Below are positions 1 to 8,228 of a stretch of 64,000 bases of DNA, one piece after another. Each line of letters begins with the position of its first letter. Within the stretch, counting starts at the first letter, position 1. Made by a program: the position numbers and the translations under genes. Location of the stretch: contig NZ_SUMC01000024.1 of NCBI RefSeq assembly GCF_005047355.1, forward strand, positions 1 to 64,000, written 5' to 3'. Source of the DNA: Actinacidiphila oryziradicis (GTDB taxonomy: Bacteria; Actinomycetota; Actinomycetes; Streptomycetales; Streptomycetaceae). The notes below the pieces were generated by a model that was given only the letters and a program-made list of their open reading frames with translations, had not been told where the DNA came from and did not search any database.

Positions 1-6
1 CATAGT

Positions 7-123
7 GTTTCGGTGGTTATTGCGTTAGGGAAACGCCCGGTTACATTCCGAACCCGGAAGCTAAGCCTTTCAGCGCCGATGGTACTGCAGGGGGGACCCT
101 GTGGGAGAGTAGGACGCCGCCGA
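7..123 (+). rRNA. rrf: 5S ribosomal RNA
   Basis: The sequence has the canonical actinobacterial 5S layout: the GTTTCGGTGG 5' end, the CCGAACCCGGAAGCTAAG loop region and the GTGGGAGAGTAGGACGCCGCC 3' half closing the molecule. About 117 nt, the usual length. It should be the last gene of an rRNA operon whose 16S and 23S genes lie upstream of the window. The exact ends are estimated to within a few bases. Confidence 0.95.
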
Positions 124-135
124 ACAATCATTATG

Positions 136-176
136 AGGCCCTGCCTCGGATCCATGATCCGGGGCAGGGCCTTTTT
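136..176 (+). terminator. Rho-independent terminator of the rRNA operon
   Basis: A 10-bp perfect GC-rich stem (AGGCCCTGCC pairing with GGCAGGGCCT) is followed directly by a run of five T, 13 bases after the 5S 3' end. It is one of few textbook terminators with a T tract in this window. Confidence 0.93.
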
Positions 177-238
177 AATGCCTGCTGTAGGGTCAGGGGG
201 CATCGTCGGCACATACATACACGTACAGGAGGGCCACG

Positions 239-847
239 GTGGAGGTCCAGGAGACACGGGTGCAGACGGACCGAATCCTCACGGTCCCCAACATCCTGAG
301 CATGGCACGCCTCGTCGGCGTACCGGTGTTCCTGTGGCTGATCCTGTGGCCCGAGTTCGGCGGTCCGAAGGCCGATGGCTGGGCGCTGCTGGTGCTCGCG
401 TGGAGCGGTATCAGCGACTACCTGGACGGCAAGCTGGCCCGGCGGTGGAACCAGATCAGCAGGCTGGGCCGGATCCTGGACCCGGCGGCGGACCGTCTGT
501 ACATCCTGTCCACTCTGGTCGGCCTGACCTGGAGGGAGATTCTCCCCTGGTGGCTCACAGCGCTGCTGCTGGCCCGCGAGGTGATGCTCGGAGTAATGAT
601 CCTGGTCCTTCGGAAGCATGGCTACGGGCCGCCGCAGGTAAACTTTATGGGCAAGGCGGCGACTTTCAACCTTATGTACGCCTTCCCGCTCCTCCTCCTG
701 AGTGACGGCAACGGGTGGCTTGGCACGTTCGCTGCTATTTTCGGATGGGCCTTCACCGGATGGGGTACAACGCTCTACTGGTGGGCAGGGATCCTGTATG
801 TGGTCCAGGTCCGCCGGCTCGTCCGGGCGGACGCCACAGCCGATTGA
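239..847 (+). CDS. CDP-alcohol phosphatidyltransferase family membrane protein
   Basis: Integral-membrane transferase that would join a CDP-diacylglycerol head to an alcohol acceptor in phospholipid synthesis. The diagnostic CDP-AP signature is complete: D60, D63-G64, A67-R68, G77, D81, D85. Several hydrophobic segments surround it. 202 aa is normal for PgsA-type enzymes. The GTG start at 239 lies 5 nt behind AGGAGGG (227-233). It occupies the place of the pgsA2-type gene that precedes the GarA locus in mycobacteria, so the acceptor (glycerol phosphate, inositol phosphate or other) is inferred only from family. It sits directly after the rRNA operon terminator and has its own promoter region. 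Confidence 0.9.
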   Translation: MEVQETRVQTDRILTVPNILSMARLVGVPVFLWLILWPEFGGPKADGWALLVLAWSGISDYLDGKLARRWNQISRLGRILDPAADRLYILSTLVGLTWREILPWWLTALLLAREVMLGVMILVLRKHGYGPPQVNFMGKAATFNLMYAFPLLLLSDGNGWLGTFAAIFGWAFTGWGTTLYWWAGILYVVQVRRLVRADATAD

Positions 848-993
848 GCCTGTGTGCCCCTCTCCTCGTGCTCCTCGCACGAGCCGCAGGGCCGCCGAGC
901 GCAACACCAGCGGCCCATCTTGGCCCATCGCGGCCCACCGGGGCCGGGCGACGTCGGTGAGAATGCCCGTCTCTCAAGGAGGACGCTTCCGAC

Positions 994-3489
994 ATGAAGG
1001 CCGTCGTGATGGCCGGCGGTGAAGGCACCCGCCTTCGCCCAATGACCTCGAGCATGCCCAAGCCTCTGCTGCCGGTGGTGAACCAGCCGATCATGCAGCA
1101 CGTGTTGACGCTGCTCAAGCGGCACGGTCTCACCGAGACCGTGGTGACCGTGCAGTTCCTCGCCTCGATCGTCAAGAACTACTTCGGTGACGGCGAAGAG
1201 CTCGGCATGGATCTCACCTACGCGAACGAGGAGAAGCCACTCGGGACCGCCGGGAGTGTCAAGAACGCGGAGGAGGCACTCAAGGACGACTCGTTCCTGG
1301 TGATCTCCGGTGACGCGCTCACCGACTTCGATCTCACCGAGCTGATCAACTTCCACCGGGAGAAGGGCGCACTGGTCACCGTCTGCCTGACCCGGGTACC
1401 GAATCCTCTGGAGTTCGGCATCACCATCGTGGACGAGGAGGGCCGGGTGGAGCGCTTCCTTGAGAAGCCCACCTGGGGGCAGGTTTTCTCCGACACGGTC
1501 AACACCGGCATCTACGTCATGGAGCCGGAAGTCTTCGACTATGTCGAGGCCGATACGTCGGTCGACTGGTCCGGGGATGTCTTCCCGCAACTCATGAAGG
1601 AGGGCAAGCCGGTCTACGGCTATATCGCCGAGGGCTACTGGGAGGATGTCGGCACTCATGAGAGCTACCTCAAGGCCCAGGCCGACGTCCTGGAGGGCAA
1701 GGTCGACGTCGAGATCGACGGCTTTGAGATCTCGCCAGGCGTCTGGGTCGCCGAGGGCGCGGAGGTCCACCCCGACGCCATACTGCGCGGTCCGCTCTAT
1801 ATCGGGGACTACGCCAAGATCGAGGCCGGTGCGGAGATCCGCGAACACACCGTTGTCGGATCCAATGTCGTTGTGAAGTCGGGCGCCTTCCTCCACAAGG
1901 CGGTGATCCATGACAATGTGTTCGTCGGGCCGGGGACCAATCTCCGTGGTTGTGTGATCGGGAAGAACACCGACATCATGCGCGCTGCACGGATCGACGA
2001 GGGCGCGGTGATCGGTGACGAATGCCTGATCGGCGAGGAATCGAGCATCGCGGGGAATGTTCGTGTTTATCCGTTCAAGACGATCGAGGCCGGTGCGATC
2101 GTCAACACCTCGGTTATCTGGGAGTCGCGCGGCCAGGCGCACTTGTTCGGTGCCCGGGGTGTCTCGGGAATCCTGAATGTGGAGATCACTCCGGAGCTGG
2201 CCGTCCGTCTCGCGGGTGCCTATGCGACGACGCTGAAGAAGGGCGCCACGGTCACTACCGCCCGTGACCACTCCCGTGGCGCGCGGGCTTTGAAGCGGGC
2301 AGTCATCTCGGCGCTGCAGACCAGCGCCATCGACGTACGGGACCTGGAGAACGTCCCCATGCCGGTGGCCCGGCAGCAGACAGCGCGCGGCAGCGCCGGC
2401 GGGATCATGATCCGCACCACGCCCGGAACGCCGGACTCGCTCGACATCATGTTCTTCGACGAGAGCGGTGCCGACCTTTCTGCGGCCGGCCAGCGCAAGC
2501 TCGACCGGGTCTACGCCCGCCAGGAGTACCGCCGGGCGTTCCCCGGCGAAATCGGCGACCTGTACTTCCCGGCGACCGTCTTCGACTCCTACACCGGAGC
2601 GCTGCTGCGCGCGGTGGACACCTCGGGTATCGCCGATTCCGGTCTGAAAGTTGTCGTGGACGCCGCCAACGGCAGCGCGGGGCTCGTTCTGCCCAGCCTT
2701 CTGGGCCGGCTCAAGGTGGACTCGCTCACCATCAATCCGGGCCTGGACGAGTCGCGGCCCACCGAGACCGCCGAGAGCCGGCGGGCCGGGCTGGTCCGGC
2801 TGGGTGAGATCGTCGCCTCGTCCAGAGCGGCTTTCGGGGTGCGGTTCGACCCGGTCGGCGAGCGGCTGTCGCTGGTCGACGAGCGCGGGAAGATCATTGA
2901 GGACGACCGGGCGCTGTTGGTGCTGCTCGACCTGGTGGCGGCCGAGCGCCGCAGCGGGCGGGTGGCGCTGCCGGTGACCACGACTCGTATCGCCGAGCAG
3001 GTGGCGGCCTATCACGGCACGCAGGTGGAGTGGACGACGACATCGCCGGACGACCTCACCCGGGTCGGCCGGGCCGAGTCGACGATCTTCGGCGGGGACG
3101 GCAGGGGTGCGTTCATCATCCCGGAGTTCAGCAGCGTCTTCGACGGCACCGCGGCCTTCGTCCGGTTGATCGGCCTGGTGGCCCGTACACAGCTGACGCT
3201 GAGCCAGATCGACGCCCGGATCCCGCGGGCGCACGTCCTCAAGCGCGATCTGGCGACCCCGTGGGCGGTCAAGGGCATGGTGATGCGGCGGGTGGTCGAG
3301 GAGGCGGGCGATCGTTCCGTCGACACCACGGACGGTGTGCGAGTGGTCGAGGCCGACGGGCGTTGGGTGATGGTGCTGCCGGACCCGGCCGAGGCGGTCA
3401 CCCATCTGTGGGCCGAGGGGCCTGATGACGCCTCCGCCCAGGCGTTGCTGGACGAATGGTCGGCGATTGTGGAGAGCGCAGGCCGCTGA
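994..3489 (+). CDS. Mannose-1-phosphate guanylyltransferase-like protein with LbH and degenerate phosphomannomutase domains
   Basis: 831 aa in three parts. Residues 1-230 are a nucleotidyltransferase with the intact activation motif MAGGEGTRLRPMT and conserved PKPLLP lysine; by family it would make GDP-mannose or another NDP-sugar. About 245-375 are hexapeptide left-handed beta-helix repeats. From about 380 to the end is a phosphomannomutase/phosphoglucomutase-like region. In that last region the signature motifs are altered: the phosphoserine loop TASHNP reads RTTPGTP, the metal loop DPDGDR reads DPVGER, and the sugar loop GEMSGH reads GGDGRG. It therefore probably has no mutase activity. 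ATG start 11 nt behind AAGGAGG (976-982). This architecture is widespread in Streptomyces; its physiological nucleotide sugar is not settled by the sequence. Confidence 0.85.
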   Translation: MKAVVMAGGEGTRLRPMTSSMPKPLLPVVNQPIMQHVLTLLKRHGLTETVVTVQFLASIVKNYFGDGEELGMDLTYANEEKPLGTAGSVKNAEEALKDDSFLVISGDALTDFDLTELINFHREKGALVTVCLTRVPNPLEFGITIVDEEGRVERFLEKPTWGQVFSDTVNTGIYVMEPEVFDYVEADTSVDWSGDVFPQLMKEGKPVYGYIAEGYWEDVGTHESYLKAQADVLEGKVDVEIDGFEISPGVWVAEGAEVHPDAILRGPLYIGDYAKIEAGAEIREHTVVGSNVVVKSGAFLHKAVIHDNVFVGPGTNLRGCVIGKNTDIMRAARIDEGAVIGDECLIGEESSIAGNVRVYPFKTIEAGAIVNTSVIWESRGQAHLFGARGVSGILNVEITPELAVRLAGAYATTLKKGATVTTARDHSRGARALKRAVISALQTSAIDVRDLENVPMPVARQQTARGSAGGIMIRTTPGTPDSLDIMFFDESGADLSAAGQRKLDRVYARQEYRRAFPGEIGDLYFPATVFDSYTGALLRAVDTSGIADSGLKVVVDAANGSAGLVLPSLLGRLKVDSLTINPGLDESRPTETAESRRAGLVRLGEIVASSRAAFGVRFDPVGERLSLVDERGKIIEDDRALLVLLDLVAAERRSGRVALPVTTTRIAEQVAAYHGTQVEWTTTSPDDLTRVGRAESTIFGGDGRGAFIIPEFSSVFDGTAAFVRLIGLVARTQLTLSQIDARIPRAHVLKRDLATPWAVKGMVMRRVVEEAGDRSVDTTDGVRVVEADGRWVMVLPDPAEAVTHLWAEGPDDASAQALLDEWSAIVESAGR

Positions 3490-3501
3490 GCGAGCGGTGA
3501 G

Positions 3502-3540
3502 CCCCCTGCCGGTGCGCCCGAACGGCGCGCCGGCAGGGGG
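3502..3540. terminator. GC-rich hairpin without T tract
   Basis: Perfect 11-bp inverted repeat (CCCCCTGCCGG / CCGGCAGGGGG) with a 17-base loop, 12 nt after the stop of the guanylyltransferase gene. Consistent with the T-less terminators common in Streptomyces. Confidence 0.6.
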
Positions 3541-3580
3541 CCGTTCGAGCGCGGCCCCCCGACGTGCGACGATGTGCGGC

Positions 3581-4510
3581 ATGCCGCAGCAGCAACCCGA
3601 TCGGAGCAGCCCCAGCCGGAAGGCCGTGCCACGGCGCCCCGATGCCTCGATGTCGCTGCTGACCAATGTCATGGAGCACAGCCTCGACGACGGCTACGCG
3701 GAGGCGGCGGCCCGCCGGGGTGAGACGGGCACCTCGCGGCTCCCCGGAACGCTGCGCGGGAAACTTGTCCTCGCTGTGGGCCTGGTGCTGGCGGCCGTCG
3801 TCGTCACCCTGGGTGCCGCCCAGGCACGGGTCGCGGCGCCCACGCTGGCCAAGGAACGCCAGAAGCTGATCGACCGCGTCCAGTCCGAGACCAAGTCCGC
3901 CGACGGCCTGCAGAAAAGCGTGAACGGCCTGCGGGACGACGTGGCAGCAAAGCAGAGCAAGGCGCTGAAGGACCACGGTGGTGACAGCACCGCGCTGGTT
4001 TCTCTCCTCGCCGCCGCCACCGCGGTGGCCGGACCGGGTATGAAGCTGGTGGTCAACGACGCCAAGGAGGCCTCGTCGGGCGGCGGCAGCAACCCCCGTA
4101 CGAGCAGTGATTTTTCCGACACCGGGCGGGTCCGCGACCGCGACATGCAGCGGGTTGTCAATGGCGTGTGGGCGTCGGGCGCCGAGGCGGTCTCGGTCAA
4201 CGGGCAGCGGCTGACGGTGCTGTCGGCCATCCGTGCCGCCGGTGACGCCATACTGGTCGACAACAGGCCGCTGGTGCCGCCGTACACGGTGCTGGCGATC
4301 GGGGACGGGCAGCGGCTCAGTACTGCGTTCCAGGACAGTGCGGACGGGCAGTATCTGCACGTCCTGGAGCAGAACTACGGGATCCGCGTGAGCATCACCG
4401 CCGAGGACACGCTCCGGCTGCCCGCCGCCCCGAGCTTGACCGTACGTTCCGCCAAGCCGGCCCCCGGGGCCGGTACGTCGGACGCTACCAAAACAGGGAA
4501 GGGTGCGTAG
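3581..4510 (+). CDS. DUF881 family membrane-anchored protein
   Basis: 309 aa with a basic N-terminus, a single transmembrane helix (LVLAVGLVLAAVVVTLGAA), a predicted coiled coil after it (KERQKLIDRVQSETKSADGL region) and a C-terminal extracytoplasmic DUF881 domain. Function unknown; the family recurs beside cell-division and envelope genes in Gram-positives. The start at 3581 (MPQQQ) is chosen because the alternative ATG at 3572 adds only three residues and neither has a Shine-Dalgarno, so the transcript may be leaderless. Its TAG stop overlaps the next GTG start by one base, indicating translational coupling in an operon DUF881-sbp-DUF881. Confidence 0.85.
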   Translation: MPQQQPDRSSPSRKAVPRRPDASMSLLTNVMEHSLDDGYAEAAARRGETGTSRLPGTLRGKLVLAVGLVLAAVVVTLGAAQARVAAPTLAKERQKLIDRVQSETKSADGLQKSVNGLRDDVAAKQSKALKDHGGDSTALVSLLAAATAVAGPGMKLVVNDAKEASSGGGSNPRTSSDFSDTGRVRDRDMQRVVNGVWASGAEAVSVNGQRLTVLSAIRAAGDAILVDNRPLVPPYTVLAIGDGQRLSTAFQDSADGQYLHVLEQNYGIRVSITAEDTLRLPAAPSLTVRSAKPAPGAGTSDATKTGKGA

Positions 4511-4842
4511 TGATCGCCGTACTGGGCCTCGTCGTGGGAGTAGTGGTGGGCCTTGTGGTCCGTCCCGTGGTGCCGACGGTGGTCGAGCCCTACCTCCCCA
4601 TTGCCGTGGTCGCCGCGCTCGACGCCGTTTTCGGCGGTCTGCGGGCGATGCTGGACGGCATTTTCGACGACAAGGTTTTCGTGGTCTCCTTCCTGTCCAA
4701 TGTGGTGGTGGCCGCGCTGATCGTGTTCCTGGGCGACAAGCTCGGCGTCGGCGCACAGCTGTCCACAGGTGTCGTGGTCGTCCTCGGCATCCGCATCTTC
4801 TCCAACGCGGCCGCGATCCGCCGCCACGTGTTCCGGGCGTGA
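4510..4842 (+). CDS. sbp: Small basic membrane protein (DUF1290/Sbp family)
   Basis: 110 aa and almost wholly hydrophobic, with about three membrane spans and a short polar C-terminus. This small Sbp-type protein lies between paired DUF881 genes in many Gram-positive bacteria; its role is unknown. The GTG start shares a base with the preceding stop codon, so expression is probably coupled. The next gene follows after 7 nt. Confidence 0.85.
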   Translation: MIAVLGLVVGVVVGLVVRPVVPTVVEPYLPIAVVAALDAVFGGLRAMLDGIFDDKVFVVSFLSNVVVAALIVFLGDKLGVGAQLSTGVVVVLGIRIFSNAAAIRRHVFRA

Positions 4843-4849
4843 CAGCGGC

Positions 4850-5791
4850 ATGAGCGAGGACGAGAGGCCGGAGAAGCCTCCGGGCCGAAGCCCGGACGAG
4901 ATCCCGGACGAGATCCCGGACAAGATCCCGGACAAGATCCCGGAGAGCAGCGCGGAGGGCGTCCCGGAGACGGGGCCGCCGGCCGCCGGGCTGCCTGGCC
5001 CGATGCCGCCGGCGGAACCGCCCACGGCCCTGGAAGAGCCCGCGGGCGCGCGGGAGCGGTCGGGGGCCCCGGCCGACGGCAGACAGCGCCTGAGGGCCGG
5101 TCTGTGGCCGCCACGGGTGTCACGGGCGCAGCTGATTGTCGCGTTGCTGCTGTTCGGGCTGGGCCTGGGCCTGGCCATCCAGGTGCGGTCCACCAACGAC
5201 AACAGCGTGCTGCGTGGCGCGCGCCAGGAGGACCTGGTGCGCATCCTGGACGAGCTGGACAACCGCACGCAGCGGCTGCAGGACGAGAAACGGCGGCTGG
5301 AGGCCCAGCGGACCGAACTGGAGAACAGCTCGAACCACGCCGCGGAGGCCCGTAAACAAACCGAGCAGAAGGCCCAGCAACTCGGCGTGCTGGCGGGCAC
5401 AGTGGCGGCCCAGGGCCCCGGTATCACGCTGACGGTCACCGACCCGAAGGGCAGCGTCCAGGCCGATATGCTGTTGGACACGCTGCAGGAGCTCCGGGCG
5501 GCCGGTGCGGAGGCGATCCAGATCAACGATGTACGCGTTGTGGCGGGTACGTACTTCACCCAGGCTTCCAGCGGTGTGCAGGTCGACGGCCACGGGGTGT
5601 CGCAGCCCTACCGGTTCAAGGTGATCGGCAATCCGCCGGATCTGGAGCCCGCGCTGAATATTCCTGGTGGCGTGGTGCAGACTCTGGAGAAGGAGCAGGC
5701 CACAGCCGATGTGGTGCGCTCCCAGAAGATCATCGTGAATGCCTTGCGGGTGTCGAAGCAGCCTGACTACGCTCGGTCGTCATCCGGGTGA
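4850..5791 (+). CDS. DUF881 family protein with proline/acidic N-terminal tail
   Basis: 313 aa. Residues 1-80 form a cytoplasmic low-complexity tail rich in Pro and Glu, including the tandem D-E/K-I-P repeats at about 15-30. One transmembrane helix (LIVALLLFGLGLGLAIQV) follows, then a clear coiled coil (LDELDNRTQRLQDEKRRLEA region) and the DUF881 domain with LTVTDPKG and VVAGTYF-type motifs. The ATG at 4850 is 7 nt after the sbp stop. It differs from the upstream DUF881 paralogue mainly in the long disordered tail. Partner and function unknown; a structural role at the membrane beside sbp is inference from conserved context. Confidence 0.85.
   Translation: MSEDERPEKPPGRSPDEIPDEIPDKIPDKIPESSAEGVPETGPPAAGLPGPMPPAEPPTALEEPAGARERSGAPADGRQRLRAGLWPPRVSRAQLIVALLLFGLGLGLAIQVRSTNDNSVLRGARQEDLVRILDELDNRTQRLQDEKRRLEAQRTELENSSNHAAEARKQTEQKAQQLGVLAGTVAAQGPGITLTVTDPKGSVQADMLLDTLQELRAAGAEAIQINDVRVVAGTYFTQASSGVQVDGHGVSQPYRFKVIGNPPDLEPALNIPGGVVQTLEKEQATADVVRSQKIIVNALRVSKQPDYARSSSG
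4897..4945 (+). repeat. Four tandem 12-bp repeats coding D-[EK]-I-P
   Basis: ATCCCGGACGAG occurs twice followed by ATCCCGGACAAG twice, in frame within the N-terminal tail of the second DUF881 protein. The unit length is a multiple of three, so copy-number change would lengthen or shorten the tail without frameshift. Confidence 0.85.
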
Positions 5792-5947
5792 TGGCGGCGA
5801 CGAGTGGAGGCGGCTCAAGGAGGGCAGGGAAACTGCGGGGGGTCGCCGTCCCCACAGGGTGGTGCGTGGTGGAAACTGTGTTGTTGTCATGGCTGAGGGT
5901 TCGTCCTGCCCCACGGGCGGGTCTGTTTCGTTCAAGGGGAATCGCCC

Positions 5948-6727
5948 GTGAAGTTGTTTGAGAAGTTGTTCGGCAAGCGTGCCCGGCAGGAGGGTGACAG
6001 CGCGACCGCGCGTCACCGGGCGCCGAGAAGCGCGCAGGGGGAGGCTTCCTCCGAGGAGCGTCCGCTGTTCCGTAATGATCCCGCTGCTCCGGGCGGCGAC
6101 ATTTCGGGTGGTCATGGGGCGGGTTCTGTTGACCCTGCGGCATCGGGACGCATAGGTTTTGGTGAACCATCAGCCTCACGTACGGGTGGAGGGTCCTTGC
6201 CGGTCTGCACGAGGTGCGGGCACCGAAATGCGGAGGCCAGTCGCTTCTGCTCCAACTGCGGCGCACCATTGCGGGGCGGGGCCCCTGCCGAGCGGCCGTC
6301 CGAGACCACATCCACGATCTCGATCTCCGGCCTGGAGGCCTACGAGGCCGAGGCCACCGGCCAGACCGCGCTTCCGTCGCTGTCCCCGGAGGCCCAGGCG
6401 GCGGTGGACGCCCTGCCACCCGGTTCGGCGTTGCTGGTCGTACGGCGCGGTCCCAATTCGGGCAGCCGCTTCCTGCTCGACGGCGAGCTGACCACGGCGG
6501 GCCGTCATCCGGAGAGCGACATCTTCCTCGACGACGTGACTGTCTCGCGGCGGCATGTGGAGTTCCGGCGGAGCCCGGACGGCGGCTTCATGGTCGCCGA
6601 TGTCGGCAGCCTGAATGGCACGTACGTCAACCGGGAGCGCATCGACTCGGTGCCGCTCGCCAACGGCGACGAGGTCCAGATCGGCAAGTACCGGCTGGTC
6701 TTCTACCCGAGCCAGCGGGGCTTTTGA
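5948..6727 (+). CDS. garA: GarA-like FHA-domain protein with zinc ribbon
   Basis: 259 aa. A basic/disordered N-terminus is followed by a zinc ribbon (C87-x2-C90, C101-x2-C104), an ETTSTIS segment at 119-125, and a C-terminal FHA domain (about 160-250) with the phosphothreonine-binding signature GRHPESD, SRRHVEF and LNGTYVN. In mycobacterial GarA/corynebacterial OdhI an ETT motif is phosphorylated by Ser/Thr kinases, making the protein fold back on its FHA domain and relieving inhibition of 2-oxoglutarate-consuming enzymes. The same switch is inferred here. The zinc ribbon is an addition relative to GarA. GTG start behind AAGGGGA. The following gene is FtsR, as in mycobacteria. Confidence 0.88.
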   Translation: MKLFEKLFGKRARQEGDSATARHRAPRSAQGEASSEERPLFRNDPAAPGGDISGGHGAGSVDPAASGRIGFGEPSASRTGGGSLPVCTRCGHRNAEASRFCSNCGAPLRGGAPAERPSETTSTISISGLEAYEAEATGQTALPSLSPEAQAAVDALPPGSALLVVRRGPNSGSRFLLDGELTTAGRHPESDIFLDDVTVSRRHVEFRRSPDGGFMVADVGSLNGTYVNRERIDSVPLANGDEVQIGKYRLVFYPSQRGF

Positions 6728-6761
6728 CCCTCCCCCGGACTCCGTCCGGGGGGACCCCCAG
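6728..6761. repeat. Short intergenic inverted repeat (REP-like)
   Basis: TCCCCCGGA / TCCGGGGGGA hairpin with a 5-base loop followed by CCCCCAGGG, filling nearly all of the 43-bp garA-ftsR gap. It resembles the dispersed CCCCCGG..CCGGGGGGACCCCCA intergenic palindromes seen in many Streptomyces genomes. It may attenuate read-through; copy number in this genome cannot be judged from one window. Confidence 0.5.
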
Positions 6762-6770
6762 GGAAGGTCC

Positions 6771-7505
6771 ATGCTTCGTACACCGTCGGGCGGTGCCGGA
6801 AACGGCACCGCTGCCGCGGGCGGTCGGCTGCTGAGCATCGGCGCGGTGCTCAGTCGGCTGCGCGACGAGTTCCCCGAGGTCACCATCTCCAAGATCCGCT
6901 TCTTGGAGGCGGAGGGCCTGGTGGAACCGCAGCGGACCCCCTCCGGGTACCGGAAATTCAGTCTCCCGGATGTCGAGCGGCTCGCCTCCGTCCTGCGGAT
7001 GCAGCGGGACCACTATCTTCCCCTGAAGGTGATCCGGGAGCATCTGGACGCCCTCGACCGGGGCGAGCAGGTCCCGCTACCGTCGCCCGGCGAATCGCGT
7101 GACCTGCTCGGCTGGGCGCCGGAGGCGGAGCCGTCCTGTCCGCGGATCGGCCGTGACGAGCTGATCGCCGCCACCGGTGCGGCTGAGGACCAACTCGCGC
7201 AGTGGGAGTCGTACGGGCTGGTGGGGCCCGGTCCGGACGGCGGATATGACGCCGAAACGGTGAATATCGCGAAGATCGTCGCCGACCTGGGGCGGTACGG
7301 CCTCGAGCCACGCCATTTGCGGGCTGTCAAGGCCGCCGCGGACCGCGAGGTCGGTCTGGTCGAACAAGTGGTCGCTCCGTTGCGGCGGCATCGCAACCCG
7401 CAGACCCGCAACCACGCTGAGAGCACGGCCCGGGAACTGGCCGCGCTCTCGGTCCGGTTGCACGCCGCGCTGGTCCAGTCTGCGCTCCGGGTACGGCTGC
7501 CCTGA
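6771..7505 (+). CDS. ftsR: MerR-family transcriptional regulator FtsR
   Basis: 244 aa. The N-terminal winged HTH (about 20-90) has the MerR pattern LSIGAVLSRLR, TISKIRFLEAEGLV and PSGYRKF, followed by a long C-terminal helical region with no metal-binding cysteines. Orthologues directly after garA are the actinobacterial FtsR regulators, reported to activate ftsZ in corynebacteria. ATG at 6771 is preceded by AGGGAAGG. It is separated from garA only by a hairpin, so partial co-transcription is likely. Confidence 0.85.
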   Translation: MLRTPSGGAGNGTAAAGGRLLSIGAVLSRLRDEFPEVTISKIRFLEAEGLVEPQRTPSGYRKFSLPDVERLASVLRMQRDHYLPLKVIREHLDALDRGEQVPLPSPGESRDLLGWAPEAEPSCPRIGRDELIAATGAAEDQLAQWESYGLVGPGPDGGYDAETVNIAKIVADLGRYGLEPRHLRAVKAAADREVGLVEQVVAPLRRHRNPQTRNHAESTARELAALSVRLHAALVQSALRVRLP

Positions 7506-7563
7506 AGCCGGCCGAGAAGTCCCCGACTACCCAAACCTGCCGGGCACGTCCTAGGGTTGCTGT

Positions 7564-8037
7564 GTGAACGAGCTCGACGTCGTGGGTGTCCGGGTGGAAA
7601 TGCCCTCCAATCAGCCAATCGTGCTCCTGCGCGAAGTGGGGGGCGACCGCTACCTGCCCATTTGGATCGGGCCGGGAGAGGCTACCGCCATCGCTTTCGC
7701 CCAGCAGGGCATGACTCCAGCCCGGCCGCTGACGCACGACCTGTTCAAGGACGTGCTCGAGGCGGTCGGACAGACACTGACCGAGGTCCGCATCACCGAC
7801 CTCCGTGAGGGGGTTTTCTACGCCGAGCTGGTGTTCGCCAGCGGTGTCGAGGTCAGCGCCCGCCCCTCTGACGCCATAGCGCTGGCGCTGCGCACCGGGA
7901 CGCCGATCTACGGCAGCGACGGGGTGCTGGACGACGCGGGTATCGCCATCCCGGACGAGCAGGAGGACGAGGTCGAGAAGTTCCGCGAATTCCTGGACCA
8001 GATCTCGCCCGAGGACTTCGGAACGAGCAGCCAGTGA
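7564..8037 (+). CDS. Bifunctional nuclease family protein (DUF151)
   Basis: 157 aa, about the whole of a DUF151/BFN domain: the opening ELDVVGVRVEMP, the GDRYLPIWIGPGEA segment and the conserved RPSDAIALALR motif are present. Plant BFN proteins are DNases/RNases; in actinobacteria the activity is not established. The GTG start at 7564 follows a weak leader (CTAGGGTTGCTGT), compatible with leaderless transcription. It lies between the two MerR genes as in M. tuberculosis. Confidence 0.88.
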   Translation: MNELDVVGVRVEMPSNQPIVLLREVGGDRYLPIWIGPGEATAIAFAQQGMTPARPLTHDLFKDVLEAVGQTLTEVRITDLREGVFYAELVFASGVEVSARPSDAIALALRTGTPIYGSDGVLDDAGIAIPDEQEDEVEKFREFLDQISPEDFGTSSQ

Positions 8038-8228
8038 CGCCTGCCCCAGGGCATTCGACTACCCTTTCCCCTTCGGTGGTCACGGGAAACCACTCTCGCG
8101 GTTGATATCACTCGGCGTGCCGAGCGTGGCGATCGTTGACGCACCCCGGGTGACTGCCTACCGTCGAGATGGAAAGTCCCGACGGCATGTGCGCGTGCCT
8201 CCGGGACGCGAAGGGACGGAGGGTCGGC

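Noticed and set aside
775..3672. 965-aa open frame on the minus strand opposite the guanylyltransferase gene
   Set aside because: A shadow of strong GC codon bias; low-complexity Arg/Asp/His composition, no domain, and the plus frame is a clear enzyme.
4897..4945. Tandem repeats as a CRISPR-like array
   Set aside because: Units are 12 bp, contiguous without spacers and in coding frame.
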